Of a stretch of DNA of 64,000 nucleotides, positions 46,245 to 59,553 are shown piece by piece. The DNA lies in the NCBI GenBank assembly GCA_963978895.1, contig OZ022242.1, positions 16,795,121 through 16,859,120 on the forward strand. Reading direction: 5' to 3'. Source of the DNA: Erpobdella octoculata. Its lineage: Eukaryota; Annelida; Clitellata; Hirudinida; Erpobdellidae. The notes below the pieces were generated by a model that saw nothing but the letters and a program-made list of their open reading frames with translations, searched no databases and was not told the DNA's origin. Position 1 is the first letter of the stretch. Every line of letters starts with the position of its first letter. A program made the position numbers and the translations under genes.

Positions 46245-48064
46245 CCTTAGTCGGGATAATATTGAAAAATGTGAAGAGACATTGAGTGGTAATGGTACCA
46301 TGCATAGAGTGAATGATGTGAATGCAATACAACGGACATATGAAGGACCTTGTCTCCAGATAGACAGTCAAACTTTCACAATCTAGAAAACGTGGCTTTG
46401 AAACTATCAATTTACCACTTCGACACTACAATGCATATCAACGAGTTGGACCTGGAAAAATGCTCTGCTCATGAAGTTGATTATAAGTTCAACAGTTATT
46501 AGTTCTAAATTAAATAAGTTCAGTGCCAATCAAATGATTCCAAGCTGGACTGGATTCAATATATGTGCACGATCAGATCATCATTCAGTATCAGCTGACA
46601 ACATTTCATATTTGCCACCAATTGATGGACCAGCTTCTAATTTGAGTACTGTTTGGGAACTTCTGCAGAGATCTTTACAGATTTGCAAGCAGCTACAACT
46701 ACCAGCATCAGTTTTTGTTTTTGATCAGGCACTTATGCAAAAACTGCTGAAATAGTTTGGTCACACGCACAGAATTTAAGGAATCATTTTGTCAATGGGT
46801 GTGTTTCACACTCTTTCTACATTACTACGCACCCTTAGTAAGCCCTCTTCTGATGCTGGTTTTCGAGATTTATTGGTCTAGTCAGGTGTAGTAGCTCAAA
46901 GCTCCATCTCTACTGTATTAGAAACATAACATTATAATCGAGGAATTAGCTTACATAAGCTTGTATTTGAAGCATTAATGCACCTTGCCATGATACAGTT
47001 TCACAAGCATGTAGACACTTTGCAGCCATTTCTAAAAATATTAATGAAAATCAAATCTCAAGACTGTTTAGAAATAAAAGGCTCTGGAGTTTCTTTTAGA
47101 TGAATTTAGAAAGTTTATGGATTGCTTGTGCTGTTCCAATAGACCTCTTTCTTCATTTTGGATGTCTTATATTGATATGGTCAGTCTTTTGCCGAATACA
47201 ACACGAGCATCTCGAGAAGGTAACTGGAATCTCCATATGGCTTCTATTCAGTCTCTTATTCCATGGTGTTTTGCCTATGATCACTGCAACTATGCTCGTT
47301 ATTTACTTGTTTAAGTTAAGTTTAAGTTTATTTGGATTTCAAGCGCCCTTTTGTGTAACACCTCAGGTCTCCAAAGGTTTACTATGCACAAATATCAAGT
47401 TTACATGAGGACTATCCCGAGGTAAAGAGTGAGTTGGAATCTGATGTTTTTTCAGTTCAGTTCTCAAATACCGATACCTTTGGCAGGATACCAGTACAAC
47501 AAATAATAGAAGAAACTATTAATAAAGACAGTAAGAATCCAGGTGGGATAAAGGGATTCAGTCGCAATATTTCTGCTATGAAAAGACATTTCATTAAAGC
47601 AGAATGAAATAACTTAAAACAACTAAGGATCTTGACAAAGATCACCCAGCATGAACTGTCGCACCTTGATCTTACGTCCGCAAGAATTTGAACTGATGAA
47701 CGAGATGTACAGAAAGTAATGGACTTGTTACAAAATAACTAGATCGACCCATTTAGTGATGTAAAAGCTGATCTGTTATGCTTATCTTCCAGCAAAATGG
47801 CCCCACCTATTGTAGCGTATAACCGTCAAAAAGCTTATGAGTTTGTTGAAAAAGCTTACTCCAAGTTTAAGCTGGAAAAACATGAATTGTTGAAAGACAT
47901 CTGTAATGAGACTGCCAGCAAATCTAAATTTCATGAACTGCTGTTAAAGTTAAGACTGTGAACATTCTATAGTGTTACAGAGTCGAAAACAATCAAGAAC
48001 AGTGACCACAATATAATTCTGAAAGGAGATAAAAGTTTATTTGGCAAGATGGTGATGATTAGCC
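46245..48064 (+). pseudogene. Large uncharacterised mobile ORF, copy 1, first part
   Basis: Scattered in-frame blocks in all three frames: DNIEKCEETLSGNGTMHRVN, IPSWTGFNICARSD, YLPPIDGPASNLSTVWE, VFVFDQALMQK, LHKLVFEALMHLAM, REGNWNLHMASIQSLIPWCF, YARYLLV, IIEETINKDSKNPGG and MAPPIVAYNRQ. These appear in the same order in a multicopy ORF family common in cnidarians and molluscs, annotated only as uncharacterised. Many stops, so it is dead. A Ty3 element follows at 48065, and the nuclease-like end resumes near 48865. Confidence 0.7.
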
Positions 48065-48860
48065 TGTAGTGATCGCACATCCCTACTGAGTGGGGGATAT
48101 AAAAACAACAACCGAACAAAGGAGATTCCTTTTTTTCCGATTCTCGTCTTGTAGTAAACGTTCCGACCCGTTTAATCGTTATTATACCGATTGATCGTTT
48201 AATAAACTATTATCATTCAACTGTCGTTGTCTTGTTTTAAAGAAGTTACTTATTTCATACTTCATTGGTGACCCTGACAACAACAATGGAAGCATCACAA
48301 GCTGCATCTATCTCCATAAAACCTATTGTTTTCAACCCAGCCGAGGCACCGGCGTGGTTCAAGATCATGGAAGTTAAGTTTGCTATCTCAAACATTACTA
48401 CGAACTCGACCAAATTTTTCCACGCATTGGCAGCTCTACCAGGGTCTATAGTTATGTGCCTGAATGATGATACCATCGAAGCAATGGACTACAACAAACT
48501 GAAAGAAGAAGTCCTTGAACATACGACGCCCAACCAGACCGAACTTTTTGACCAGTTTGATCAAAAACCATCCTCTGACAGGCAGGCCATCGCAGCATTT
48601 ACGGACCATGAAGAAGTTAGCTCAGCTAGTCTGATGACTTGGTCCGACACGGGTTCCGAAAGTCGCTGCCTGCAAACATTGCTCTCAATTTAGCAGCACA
48701 GAAAACGTCGTCCCTAGAAGAGGTCGGAAAGTTAGTCGACGAGTTGATCACCATCACACCAATGCAACAGACACAAGGCCGCACTGGACGCTGATGCCAT
48801 AAGAAGAACGTCTGACACCAAAACAGTGGAGCCATTTTTGCCCAGCCAGCGACCAAAGGT
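48065..48860 (+). mobile_element. Ty3-type LTR and gag fragment inside copy 1
   Basis: A 200-bp LTR (TGTAGTGATC...TACTTCA, 48065-48264) is followed by a primer-binding site TTGGTGACCCTGAC and a gag frame starting ATG 48286 (PAEAPAWFKIMEVKFA, HALAALPG), broken near 48640 and continuing as LPANIALNLAAQKTSSLEE. Pol and the right LTR are absent. Confidence 0.8.
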
Positions 48861-48864
48861 ATGT

Positions 48865-49150
48865 CGAGCCCACATTTATTTTGGCCCAGAAGCATAATCT
48901 ATTCGGCCATGGTGCTCGTGGTCAGATAAACGTGGAGTTTTTGTTTCAGCAATCATGTTTATAACTTGCGACAATCTGTGCCAAAAACTGACAGAAGCAG
49001 ATGCTAGAAACATTCCAGAGCTTCAGTGCACACACAAGGAACCACAAGGAAGCAGACACTCACATGTTACAGCATGTTAAGCAGATTGTTTCCAGTGGCA
49101 TGCGCATCGTTGTAGTTAGTGCCAATGACAATAACCTAAGCCCTGGAAAA
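48865..49150 (+). pseudogene. Large uncharacterised mobile ORF, copy 1, last part
   Basis: Blocks FVSAIMFITCDNLCQKLTE, ARNIPELQCTHKE, then, in another frame, EADTHMLQHVKQIVSSGMRIV and VVSANDNN. They line up with SHEDADTRLLLHCLHA and VVIRTVDTDVV of copy 2, the first acidic cluster of its XPG-like domain. The remainder is lost. Confidence 0.55.
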
Positions 49151-49255
49151 ACATCGATCCTCAATTATTAAGTTATAAAAAATATGTACTCTTCCTAAAG
49201 AACATGAAGAATCTGATACAAGCAAAACAGCAAGAAATCTGAATAACTCTACTCG
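49151..49255. other. Short AT-rich stretch, no gene seen
   Basis: No coding content or repeat boundary was recognised here. Confidence 0.5.
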
Positions 49256-49420
49256 TTACATCTGGTTGCGGCACAATGGTAAGACATTTGCCGGTAAACC
49301 TGAAAATCGGTGATTCAAATACCGCCGGCATTACCAGTATCTATAATGGGTGGGCCTTTGAGCCAGACTCTAGTCTTAATAAGGCGTTAATTAATAATTC
49401 ATTAAATAACCTGATATTAC
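49256..49420 (+). repeat. Possible tRNA-derived SINE
   Basis: A segment starting GTTGCGGCACAATGGTAAGAC carries an A-box-like TGGTAAGAC and, about 35 bases on, a B-box-like GATTCAAATACC. A short tail region follows. No second copy in the window confirms its limits. Confidence 0.35.
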
Positions 49421-50104
49421 CACATTCTGTGATTTGCTTCTAAAGAGTTATTTTTAATGAAAATCGTCAAGGCTCTAAATTCTGCGCTATAGAAATTGTT
49501 TACTTCAGATATTTTAGTGCAAAGCCGTTTCCATTACGTTGTATCTCTATTATATTCCTGTTATTGGGTGTGAATGTAGGTTTTCCTTAATGGACTTTTT
49601 CATATTTGTCTGGACGGACAATTTCGTTAATTAATTTACAGCCCGGACCATTTTAAGGTGATCTGTCATTACTACTGACTGATGAATGATGATGATTGCT
49701 GATTGACTACTATACCGATCGTTGCTCATTACTATTAGTACCCTTACTCATTACTGACTTTGATTCCTGAGCCTGGGTGTCTTCTAATATTTTATCCCTG
49801 TTTGGGTGATGTGCTGTGGTATTTCAAATCGAGGCCTCTTTTAAATTAAATATATTGATCTAATAATCATACTAAGTGAATATCGTTTGAAGCATATGTT
49901 CACATGCTTGTTTCTCAAAATTCAAAAATTACAGCCTATGATCACTTAACCATTTCCCTAACTGTATTTTGACAAATTACTGAAAAAACAGCTGTAACTT
50001 TATTATGTCAAAAATAAAACTATTCTATCTTAATTATTTCTTTAATTATTTCTTTTAAACATAAATGCATACATATCACTGTTTTTGATCTATTTACAAC
50101 TTAT
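49421..50104. other. AT-rich stretch, no gene seen
   Basis: No coding content or repeat boundary was recognised before copy 2 of the large mobile ORF begins. Confidence 0.5.
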
Positions 50105-50729
50105 GATTTACTTTAAAGGACCATGGTCTACAGCTGCTATTTTTTACTGGAGTAGATGTATATTCTGTCAAAATGTTAATCCAAGATTGAAGACTACCTG
50201 CCCAGCGGATTCAAAACGTAGTGATGTAGGGTCAGGCTACACAACGCTTGCTAAGTATGTCGAAAGATATTGAGAAACGGGAAATATACCAACAGACTTA
50301 CCTGTTGATCATTGGGATGAAGGAGAAGGTATCGAAAGCACCCTCCAAGCTCACCATGCTTTCTGGCATTTGAGCTGTAGAAACAATTTGCATCCAACTA
50401 CTTTAGATAGATTGCGTAAAAAAACAGCAGGCTAGTAATGCAGAAACAACATTACAAGACAATGTATCTGATTGTGATGAGAATGAAAATTCTTCAGAAA
50501 TGTTTCGCTTAACTAGGTCTCTCTCAAGAACAGCAGCCACTGATTTCACATCTATGTGTTTTTTTGCGAAAAAGGTGGGACAACTAAAAATAACCTCCGT
50601 CAAGCCATGACTGACAGAATAGATAGGAATGTCCGTAATTGTGCTCAAATTTTGAAAGGTTCTTGCAAAATTATCAAGTGGAGATATGTCAGCAAGAGAA
50701 CACAAATACCATAGTGGTTGTCTGACCAG
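50105..50729 (+). pseudogene. Large uncharacterised mobile ORF, copy 2, N-terminal part
   Basis: Blocks: CIFCQNVNPRLKTTCPA, SGYTTLAKYVERY, DEGEGIESTLQAHHAFWH, LSCRNNLHPTTLDRLRKK, CFFCEKGG and, at the very end, LSSGDMSAREHKYHSGCL. The two CxxC sites and the HxxC end suggest a zinc-binding N-terminus. The frame is interrupted at 50729 by a Ty3 element, and similarity resumes at 53242. Several stops and shifts are present. Confidence 0.75.
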
Positions 50730-53241
50730 TGTAGGACTTTATATATTATTATTATATTAGTATAATATATTATTAATTATTATTATATTATAAGTATTAT
50801 TTTATCATTAATTAATGTAATGTTGCTCTTTGTTTCTTCCCTTTTTTTCCAGTTTAGTATTTCGCATCGTGTACATCGTTTGTTTTGTCTCGTGATTTCT
50901 AATAAATCTTTAGTGTAGCTTTACGTGTAGTTTTTACATCGTACCTTCATTTCCGCTACAAATTGGTGACCCCTACGCTACGACTATAGAAAATATGGAA
51001 GATTTCATTGATTTTACAAGTACGGACAGCACGCCGATGTCGAGCGATGATGCAGCACAAGCATTTTCGGTGTCCCTCCCGTCATTTTTTACTTCAAATG
51101 GAAGATTGTGGTTTTGCAACATAGAAGCCATTTTTCGTATGCGTCGAGTAAAGTCCGAATTATCGAAGTACTCGTACGTCATCGAACACCTCCCGTTCCA
51201 TGTGGTCGAGCAGGTTCAGGACTGCATACTCAACATTCCGACATCTGATCCGTACCAAACCTTAAAAGAAGCAGTCCTCAACAGGTGCGGACACTCAGAG
51301 CCAACTATGCTTCGGGAGTTATTCAGCGGCGTCAACCTGGACGGTAGATTGCCGTCCCAACTTCTTCGCCACATGAGGAGTCTTCTTGGGAACAAGCAGA
51401 TGGATGAGTCTATCTTGAGACAGCTATGGTTAGACAGACTGCCCAGCAACGTCAAGCCGATATTAGCTTCTTTCAGTGACAGAACGCCACTCCATTTGTC
51501 AAACATTGCCGACAAGATATGCGAGTCACAACAACCGACGATGGCCCAAGTATCATCAACACCGGCACAATCGACACCACCAACAAACATCTATGCCATG
51601 CTGCAACAGATAACAGTGAGCATCTCTGCCCTAGCAGCACACCAGCTAGGTAGGAGCCGTCAGGTAAACGACAACTGTCATCATTGCGACCCCGTTCTCG
51701 CAGTTCCGGTACAACACCAAACATGTGCTGGTACCATAGCAAGTTTGGAGAAAAAGCCAAGAAGTGCATTCAGCCGTGCAGGTGGCATTTAAAAGCCAAA
51801 GCCGGACAGTAGCGGCGACATCTGTCCAAGGCCAAAAGCACACAAGTCGTCTGTTGTTTGTCAGGGATACACACAACAATCTTACGTTCCTTATCGACAC
51901 TGGAGCGGAAGTAAGTGTCATTCCTCCACCAGTCAAGCATTCTCTCACTCCATCATCATTCACACTACATAAAGCAAACAACACAACAATTACTACATAT
52001 GGACAGAAATCTTTGATGGTCAACCTCGGTTTACGGAGGCAATTTCCTTGGATTTTCTTATTAGCCGACGTTCAGAAACCCATCATCGGAGCAAATTTCC
52101 TGTCACATTTCAGCCTCAGTGTGGACATGTTCAACCGTCGCCTAGTGGATAACACAACTTCCATAACAGCCATTGGTTCAATCTCCACTACGACAACAAC
52201 ACAGATTCGACTTGCAAGATCATCGGTTGAGGAGGTAGCCAAACTTTTGGAAAAGTACCCGTCTATCAGCCGACTTTCAAATTACAACGAAAAGGTTGAT
52301 CATCAAACCAAACACCACATCATCACCAAAGGACCACCAGCATTCTCAAAACCTCGTCGTCTACCCCCAGAAAAGCTGAAGCTCGCAAAAGCGGAATTTG
52401 ACCACATGATCCAGCTTGGCATCATCAGACCCTCATCGAGTCCATGGTCTTCACCTCTCCACATGCTCCCAAAAGCTTCTGTAGATTGGACACCGTATGG
52501 GGGCTACCGCGCGGTTAACACAATCACGGTTCCGGACCGGTACCCAGTTCCTCATCTACACGACTTCTCCAACAATCTCACCAACTGCAAGATTTTCTCG
52601 CGAATCGATTTAGTAAGATCCTTCCACCACATTCCGATTGCAGACGAAGACATACCGAAAACAGCCATCACGACACCTTTTGGACTGTATGAATTCGTAC
52701 GCCTGCCATTTGGAATGAGGAACGTGGCTCAAACTTTCCAACGGTTCATGAATGAAGTACTTCGAGGTTTGACATACACATTCGCTTACATCGATGACGT
52801 GCTCATTGCTAGTACATCACCAGAGGAGCATTAAGTTCATTTAGAGGTTTTTAGCAGATTTGACAAGTTTAAACTGACGGTTAACATTGACAAATCTGAG
52901 TTTGCTGTGCCATCCACTAACTTTCTAGGACATCACATAGGTGCAGATGGAATTAAACCTCTCTCTGACAGGGTCCAGGCATTCATAGAATACAAATTAC
53001 CTGAAACGATCACCCAACTCCAACGATTCATAGGAGTAGTGAATTTTTACAGACGTTTTATTCCTTATTGTTCTGGGTTACTGGCACCATTGACTGATAT
53101 GCTCAGACAGAAGTCTACACCAGGACCTTTGGTTCTGGGTGATGTTCAGATCAAAGCTTTTCAGCAGATCTCGTGATTTCTAATAAATCTTTAGTGTAGC
53201 TTTACGTGTAGTTTTTACATCGTACCTTCATTTCCGCTACA
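50730..53241 (+). mobile_element. Ty3-type LTR retrotransposon (Mag-like), 3' deleted
   Basis: The 5' LTR is 50730-50960 (TGTAG...CTACA), followed by a primer-binding site TTGGTGACCCC. Gag frame 50995-51792 with a tail that reads [14 protein letters not shown] in a neighbouring frame. Protease/RT frame 51764-52834: protease [14 protein letters not shown] core with [24 protein letters not shown] and YIDDVL, then a TAA at 52832-52834. The frame goes on to 53176 with the RT thumb (TNFLGHHIGADGI, FIGVVNFYRRFIP). RNase H, integrase and most of the 3' LTR are deleted; only the last 73 bases of LTR remain (53169-53241). The flanks CCAG and CTAG differ by one base and may be a 4-bp duplication. Confidence 0.9.
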
Positions 53242-56200
53242 CTAGGTATTATTAGAGGGCTTCGAAAGTAGAGTCTCTTGAAATATCTTCAGCTAATGTT
53301 GAGATTGCCGAATCCGTGGCTCAATTGAATGCAGAATCATTGGCTCTGGCTGAAGTCATGGGATACATGGAGGAGGTCAGGAGTGCTAGTCATTCTCATC
53401 CTGCAGTTTTTACATTGAGTGAGCCGTCTGACTTATATGAAGAACATTTAAAAAGACACAATATCAAAGGTTCTGTTGTTGTTCACACTACAAGATTAAA
53501 GAAGCGATTGTTGGAAAATTTCTCAGATTTAGTGGCTGTAAAACAAGGCAGAAACTTATTGCTAACTCTCAACGATCATTTAGGAATTGCCTTGAGAACT
53601 ATGAAAGATTCTACTAATGCAAGCGCTATACATTTGATGAATACGGCAAAGATTATCAGGCAGGAAATTTTTTCATCTAACTATAAATTTAAAGGAAATT
53701 TCAGTGAGGAAGACCAAAGAAATTGTGTGCCTCCAGCATTACTTACTCTGGTCAGCATGTTGCTTGAAGGTCCAGGTAATTGTGATTCAAGTATCAACCA
53801 GACTGCTTTATCAATTTCTCAGCTGATAATTTTCAATGTAACCAAATGAGCTCGTAGAAGTGCGGCATGTGATGTGCATCACAGAGTTAATAGGCACCCC
53901 TTAAATCATTCCGCAACACGCAAACAAAAAATTGCTGATAAATGTTACAAGTTGTGCCTGTCAATTTCATATGATCGTGTACTCGCCATCTTGAATAAGC
54001 TTGGAAATACTGTATGTGCACAGTATAGATCCAAGAATCTGGTTTGTCCTCCTGTTCTTCGAAGAGGCTATTTACAGTAGCAGCTGCAGACAACATAGAT
54101 CATAACTTGAGTTCTTCCACGGCTGAATCTTCATTCCACGGGACTGCCATATCATTGATGCAATTTCCAACTGCTGATTTGAAGGGTGTTCTGCAAGAGA
54201 TTCATCAGGAGTTTGAAAGGACCTCAGACGAAGTGTTTGATATTGTTTTACCTGCTTGTTATTCAGAAGTACCTCCGTGCATTATTCCGAAAAAGGATCC
54301 TGTTATTCCAATTCTGCCAGTTGATCTCAATTTAACACCTTTCCCTCCTCTGGGGACAACCTCAGAAAATGACTGGCTTAAATCAGTATTTGATTGTGTC
54401 ACTGCGAATGAGGAACCAGTTGGGATAACATGGTCTGCCTATCATGCAAAAAATGACCATCAGCAAAAAACACCTCTAATATCCGCACTTATGCCGTTGT
54501 ATCATCACAGTGCAAATACTCCTGCTATGATAAAGCATTCTTTCACAGTCCTCGAGTCTGTTATAAAACATCTGAATCCCAATCAAATCCCAGTGATAGT
54601 TTTTGACCAGCCACTCTTTGCCCTCGCTAAGCAAATACAATGGCATTGGCATGATAGATTTGGTGAAGAGAAATTTGTGGTTATGATGGGTGGTCTTCAC
54701 ATTGAAATGGTGGATTGCGAATGCTGGGACACTGGCTGGACGGTTCTGGGTGGGTACAGTGCTTGGTGCGAGGTGAAGTTGCTACTTCCGGAGTTGCTGA
54801 ATCATTTATACATGCCAGTCATGTTAAACGAACTCGCTACGCACACACCGTTACTGCCGCTGCCCTGTTCATTTGCCAACCGCGGTGTTATTCTCAGTAT
54901 TGTAATGATAAAAATGAAGCTACTTTTTCTTTAAATGAGTGGTGTTCTGAGAAGGAGAAAGTCTCAACCCAATTTAAGTATTGGAACATGGTCATGCAGC
55001 TGGAATTGATCGTGCTGATTTTTGTTTGTTCCATACGTGAACATAACTTTGATTTGTATGTTGAATCGTTGCAAAATTTGGTTCCGTGGTTTTTCAGCCT
55101 TGACCAGAAACATTACTCCAGGTGGTTGTCTGTTCATTTGAGAGATATGTTAAACCTGAGAAATTTACATCCTGCCGTTGCAGCAGAATTTTTGTCCGGT
55201 AATTTTACTATAAATAAATCTGGAATGAATTTTCAGCAAAATCTATTGACCAAGCCCATGAGCAGCTGAACGCTTTAATAAAAGGAGATGGTGGAGCTGT
55301 TGACATGACAGAAAATGAAGCTGCATTTGGCCGCTGGATTATTGCCGGTCCGGAAGTCATAAGATTACTCGAGGACTTTGAAGACGCCTCAACAAATGGA
55401 AATAAGAACCGCAAACACCACGAAGCAACTTCTGCTTTTCAAAAGAGATATAAGAAAGATGTAGAAAGCTTGGTCGATGTTTTTGAATAAGTTGGAAATC
55501 CTTTTCTTGATACACAATCCGATGACCTGATTTCTTTAGATACATGCAATATAGCTGCAGCATGTGTTAAAAAAGTATAAGAATGGCTCATGAGCTAGGA
55601 AATACCCAGTTTAAAAAACTTGTTGAAGAGCGTTTCAAAGGCTTAGCATCGATGCACTAACAACTCCCTCGAAACAAATTGCCATTGTTTTTGACTAAGA
55701 CTGTGTCAAATAAGAAAGATTCAAAAAACAATAAAATATCAGAACCTGGAAATGATGCCCATTTATTTTTGAGGTTGTATATAGCCTGCCAGGCCAGGAA
55801 TGGAGACCTAGAGGAATTTTTCAGCCACGAAAATCAAGCATATCCGCCATCGATATCTCAACAGGGGTTGATTTAGTTTGGTGCAAAGAATGATTTACTT
55901 ACGTGTTTAGAAAATCTTTCGAATAGTTCTAAAGATCTCGACGAATTACATGTGGACACAACCGTTCTTGATGGAGCTGTTATTGCGCAAATGATGAAGC
56001 CGGGATTCAGCCAAAATTTCCAAGAGTATGTCCAAAAATTATTTGTGCCGTTTATTGAGTCACTCCTCTTGAAAGTTGGAAAACTAGATGTGGTATTCGA
56101 TGTATATTTAGACAAAAGTATGAAAGCACTAAAACGTGAGAAACGTGGAACAGGACGAAGAATACACGTTACTCCTGGGACCAAAATACTGAAGAACTGG

Positions 56201-56879
56201 CAAGAGTTTTTGTGTAATGATAGCAATAAAACTGAATTCTTTCATTTCCTTGCTGATTTTTTGAGTAAGTGTACTTTTGACAAAACTCTTGTTGTTACTT
56301 ATGATGACCGTGTGAGAATCAATGGTCCCATAGATGTCAGTCGCATTGATCGATGTTCTCATGAAGATGCAGACACCAGACTTCTACTGCATTGTCTTCA
56401 TGCTGGTGAGTGTGGATCAAAGACTGTTGTTATCAGAACTGTTGATACTGACGTAGTTATACTGGCTGTTGCTTTTTTTCAATGCTTAAAACTCGAGCAG
56501 CTCTGGATTCATTTTGGAGTCGGGAGGAATGTAAGAATGATTTCAATACATGATCTATCAAGTGTACTTGATCCAGAAAAAGCAGCTGCTCTTCCTGTAT
56601 TCCACAGTCTGACTGGTTGCGATACGACATCTAGCTTTTCCGGGAGAGGAAAAAAGAGTGCACGGGATGCATGGAATAGTTACCCTGTAGTCACAGAAGC
56701 ATTCCTTAATCTCTCGAAACTGGGTCAGATAGACCAAGCAACAGTAGATGTATGATCGAACCAGTGAATGTCTGGATCTGAATTCTTGTAGAAAACATTT
56801 ATTTACAAAGAAGTCTCGTGCTCTAGAACTGCTGCCTCCCACTTTAAATTCATTTCAACAGCATGTGAAAAGAGCCATT
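53242..56879 (+). pseudogene. Large uncharacterised mobile ORF, copy 2, central part with XPG-like domain
   Basis: Blocks in order: LNAESLALAEVMGYMEE, a long helical part (53316-53849), VLPACYSEVPPCIIPKKD, GITWSAYHAKND, VFDQPLFALAKQIQW, VPWFFSLDQKHYSRWLSVHL and FAENS/IDQAHEQLNALIKG-type sequence. Then a 267-codon frame (55952-56755) contains HEDADTRLLLHCLHAG, VDTDVVILAV and FHSLTGCDTTSSF followed by GRGKKSARDAW. Acidic pairs, a DTD motif and a GCD...G-x-GKK-x-A segment are what is expected of an XPG/FEN-type nuclease (I-region plus helix-two-turn-helix). The last block, SFQQHVKRAI, is cut at 56879 by an LTR element. Stops at about six places make the copy inactive. Confidence 0.75.
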
Positions 56880-59517
56880 TGTAAGATGAAGATAATTCAT
56901 CTTACGTATTTTCATAGTATTTGTTTATTTTATTTTATTATGTGTGCATTTTATTAGGATTGGATATGTCTAAACAATAAGTCATATATATATGTATATA
57001 TATATATGTTTTTATATATATATGTGTATATATATATGTATGTGTGTTTATTTTTTTTATCTAGAAATTTATATATATATATATATATCTTTTTCCGGAT
57101 TTTTACTGGTAAGATTGTAAATATTATTTTGTGTATGAGTTTTGAGAATTGAGACAGTGTGTTTTAAAGTTGAGTGTTCGAGAAGAAAATAAAAGTTTAA
57201 AGAGACGTGCTGCAGAGAGAAATTGGAATTAACAAAAGATTTGTTAGAACCGTGCGAAATTCTACAAAGTGAGAAAATTCAGTTTTATTTGAGTCCAGTT
57301 AAAAGATTATATTCAAGGAAGAATAATTAAGTTAAAATAAATTCGAGAAATATTGTGTTAAAAATAACTTCGACTTTAACGTTACGAATCGCTAGAAAGC
57401 ATATTCCTCTACGTTTACATTGGTGACCTCGACGTATTTACGCATTTTCATTCGTAAATATATTTTTTGAAGTTATTTGATCACAAGTGACCGAATTTTT
57501 TTTTTCTTTTGTGAAAGATGTCTGACGAGAAATTCATTGCGATGGGACAAGCTCTGGGCTATTCCGGAGAAGATTTAAGGAATTACGTCAAAGAGTTGAA
57601 GAATGAAGAAAGACTTAGGAGATTGGAAGAACGCGAGGATAAAAAGGCTCAGCTAGAACATGAAGAAAAAAAGGCTCAGCAAGAACGGGAAGAGCGAGAA
57701 CGGGAACACGAGTTAGAACTGAAAAGGTTGGAATTGGAGGGCCGAAAAAAAATAGAGCCAAAACCGTCGGCGGAGGCTACTAAGATTCCTTATCCAAAGT
57801 TTTCTGAAGGTGATGACATCGACGCATTTTTGCTGAGATTTGAGTCATTGGCAAAAGCCAATGGTCACCCTCAGAAGGATTGGGGAATGCTTCTAGGGTC
57901 GTTGCTTAGTGCGAAGACTTTGGAAGTGTTTGGCCAACTTAGCGATAGTCAGATGCAGGACTACAGAACGGCAAAGGAGGCACTCCTTCGTCGTTTTGGG
58001 AAGTCAGCGGAAGACTATCGCATAATGTTTCGAGAGTCAATGCCTGAAACGGAGGAGACCTGGGAACATTATCTAGTGCGGCTAGATAGCCACCTCAGGC
58101 GCTGGGTAGATCTCGCGGGCAAACAAAATCTGTTGTTTTTGTTTCTGAAAGAGCAGTTTTTCGGAAAGTGCCCGGCGGGAATGGTCGAGTACTTGTTGGA
58201 GAAAGAGAGCAAAGATGTCAATGAGCTGTGCCTTTGGGTAAACAAGTACAGCCAAGCCCACCCAGAGAAGAGGTTGGCAAAATTGGACAGCAATAGCAGG
58301 ATGGGTTGGAACCGGGGTCAGTCGGTCAGTGACGCCAAAATGGTTGAACCTCGCTGCTACAACTGTCATCAAACGGGGCACATGGCAAGAGAGTGTCGGC
58401 AGAGTAGTCCTAGTAATCCTGTATTTTGCCAAACACGGAAAGAGACGACTACGTCAGCACCATGCAAGGATTCCGGCTTTGTGAATGCATGCGCTGCCAT
58501 GGTGATGGAAGGAAAAATGGATGAGGTGGAATTGAAGTGTGGATGCGTTTTGCCTGTCATTGCGGATGGTTGTTTGCACTCAGGGGAAAAGTTTAATTTA
58601 ACCAGAGGGTTTGTGAACAGAAAACCGGTAAAAGTTTTGAGGGACACTGGCTGTACTTCCATAATAGTAAAGGAATCATTAGTGCACCCGCGTCAGATGA
58701 CCGGAAGAACAAGACCCTGTGTTTTGATCGACGGCACAGTTCGGGTGGCTCCAACAGCAGTGGTAAAAATCAAAACAGACTGGTTCAGAGGAACTAGAGA
58801 GGTGGTCTGCATGAAAAACCTACTTTGCGATCTCGTGCTGGGAAATATTGAAGGGGTAAGGGGTTTTGATGCAATGGCGGCAGGAAAACGCTTTGGTCGG
58901 AAACCACAGAAATCCGCTTCCAACTACGACAGCACTCAGAGGAATGATCGGGTAAATTTTAGAAAATCGTCGGCTAACTCGGAGCTGTATCAAAGCAAGG
59001 AAAGAAGCACGTCTGCCATTTCAAAAGTAGGAAATAAAGTTGAGGCAAAAGTTCAAGCTTTGAATCCGCCAAAAGAAAGACCAAGGCTCAATCTTCTGCC
59101 TAGAGGCCAACATGGAGGGGTGGGGAAAGTTGGAAAGTTGAATTCGGCAATCTTCGGAGATGCCCGCCCTGTTGACACAGCACGCAGAGAGATGGAGATT
59201 GAGAATAAGTTGAAAAGAAACTATTTCAAAGGCAAGGAGAACATCGGTGATGACTTTCTTAGTCGTAAAGAGAGTGACGATTTAATCAAGAAACACTGAC
59301 GCGTTTCTTTTTTCGAAGAGGGGGGATATGTAATTTGAAGATAATTCATCTTACGTATTTTCATAGTATTTGTTTATTTTATTTTATTATGTGTGCATTT
59401 TATTAGGATTGGATATGTCTAAACAATAAGTCATATATATATGTATATATATATATGTTTTTATATATATATGTGTATATATATATATGTATGTGTGTTT
59501 ATTTTTTTTATCTAGAA

Positions 59518-59553
<36 letters not shown>

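Noticed and set aside
57518..59299. Host gene with a SCAN-like domain and zinc knuckle
   Set aside because: It is flanked by paired LTRs with a 5-bp duplication, a primer site and a purine tract, so it is the ORF of an LTR element.
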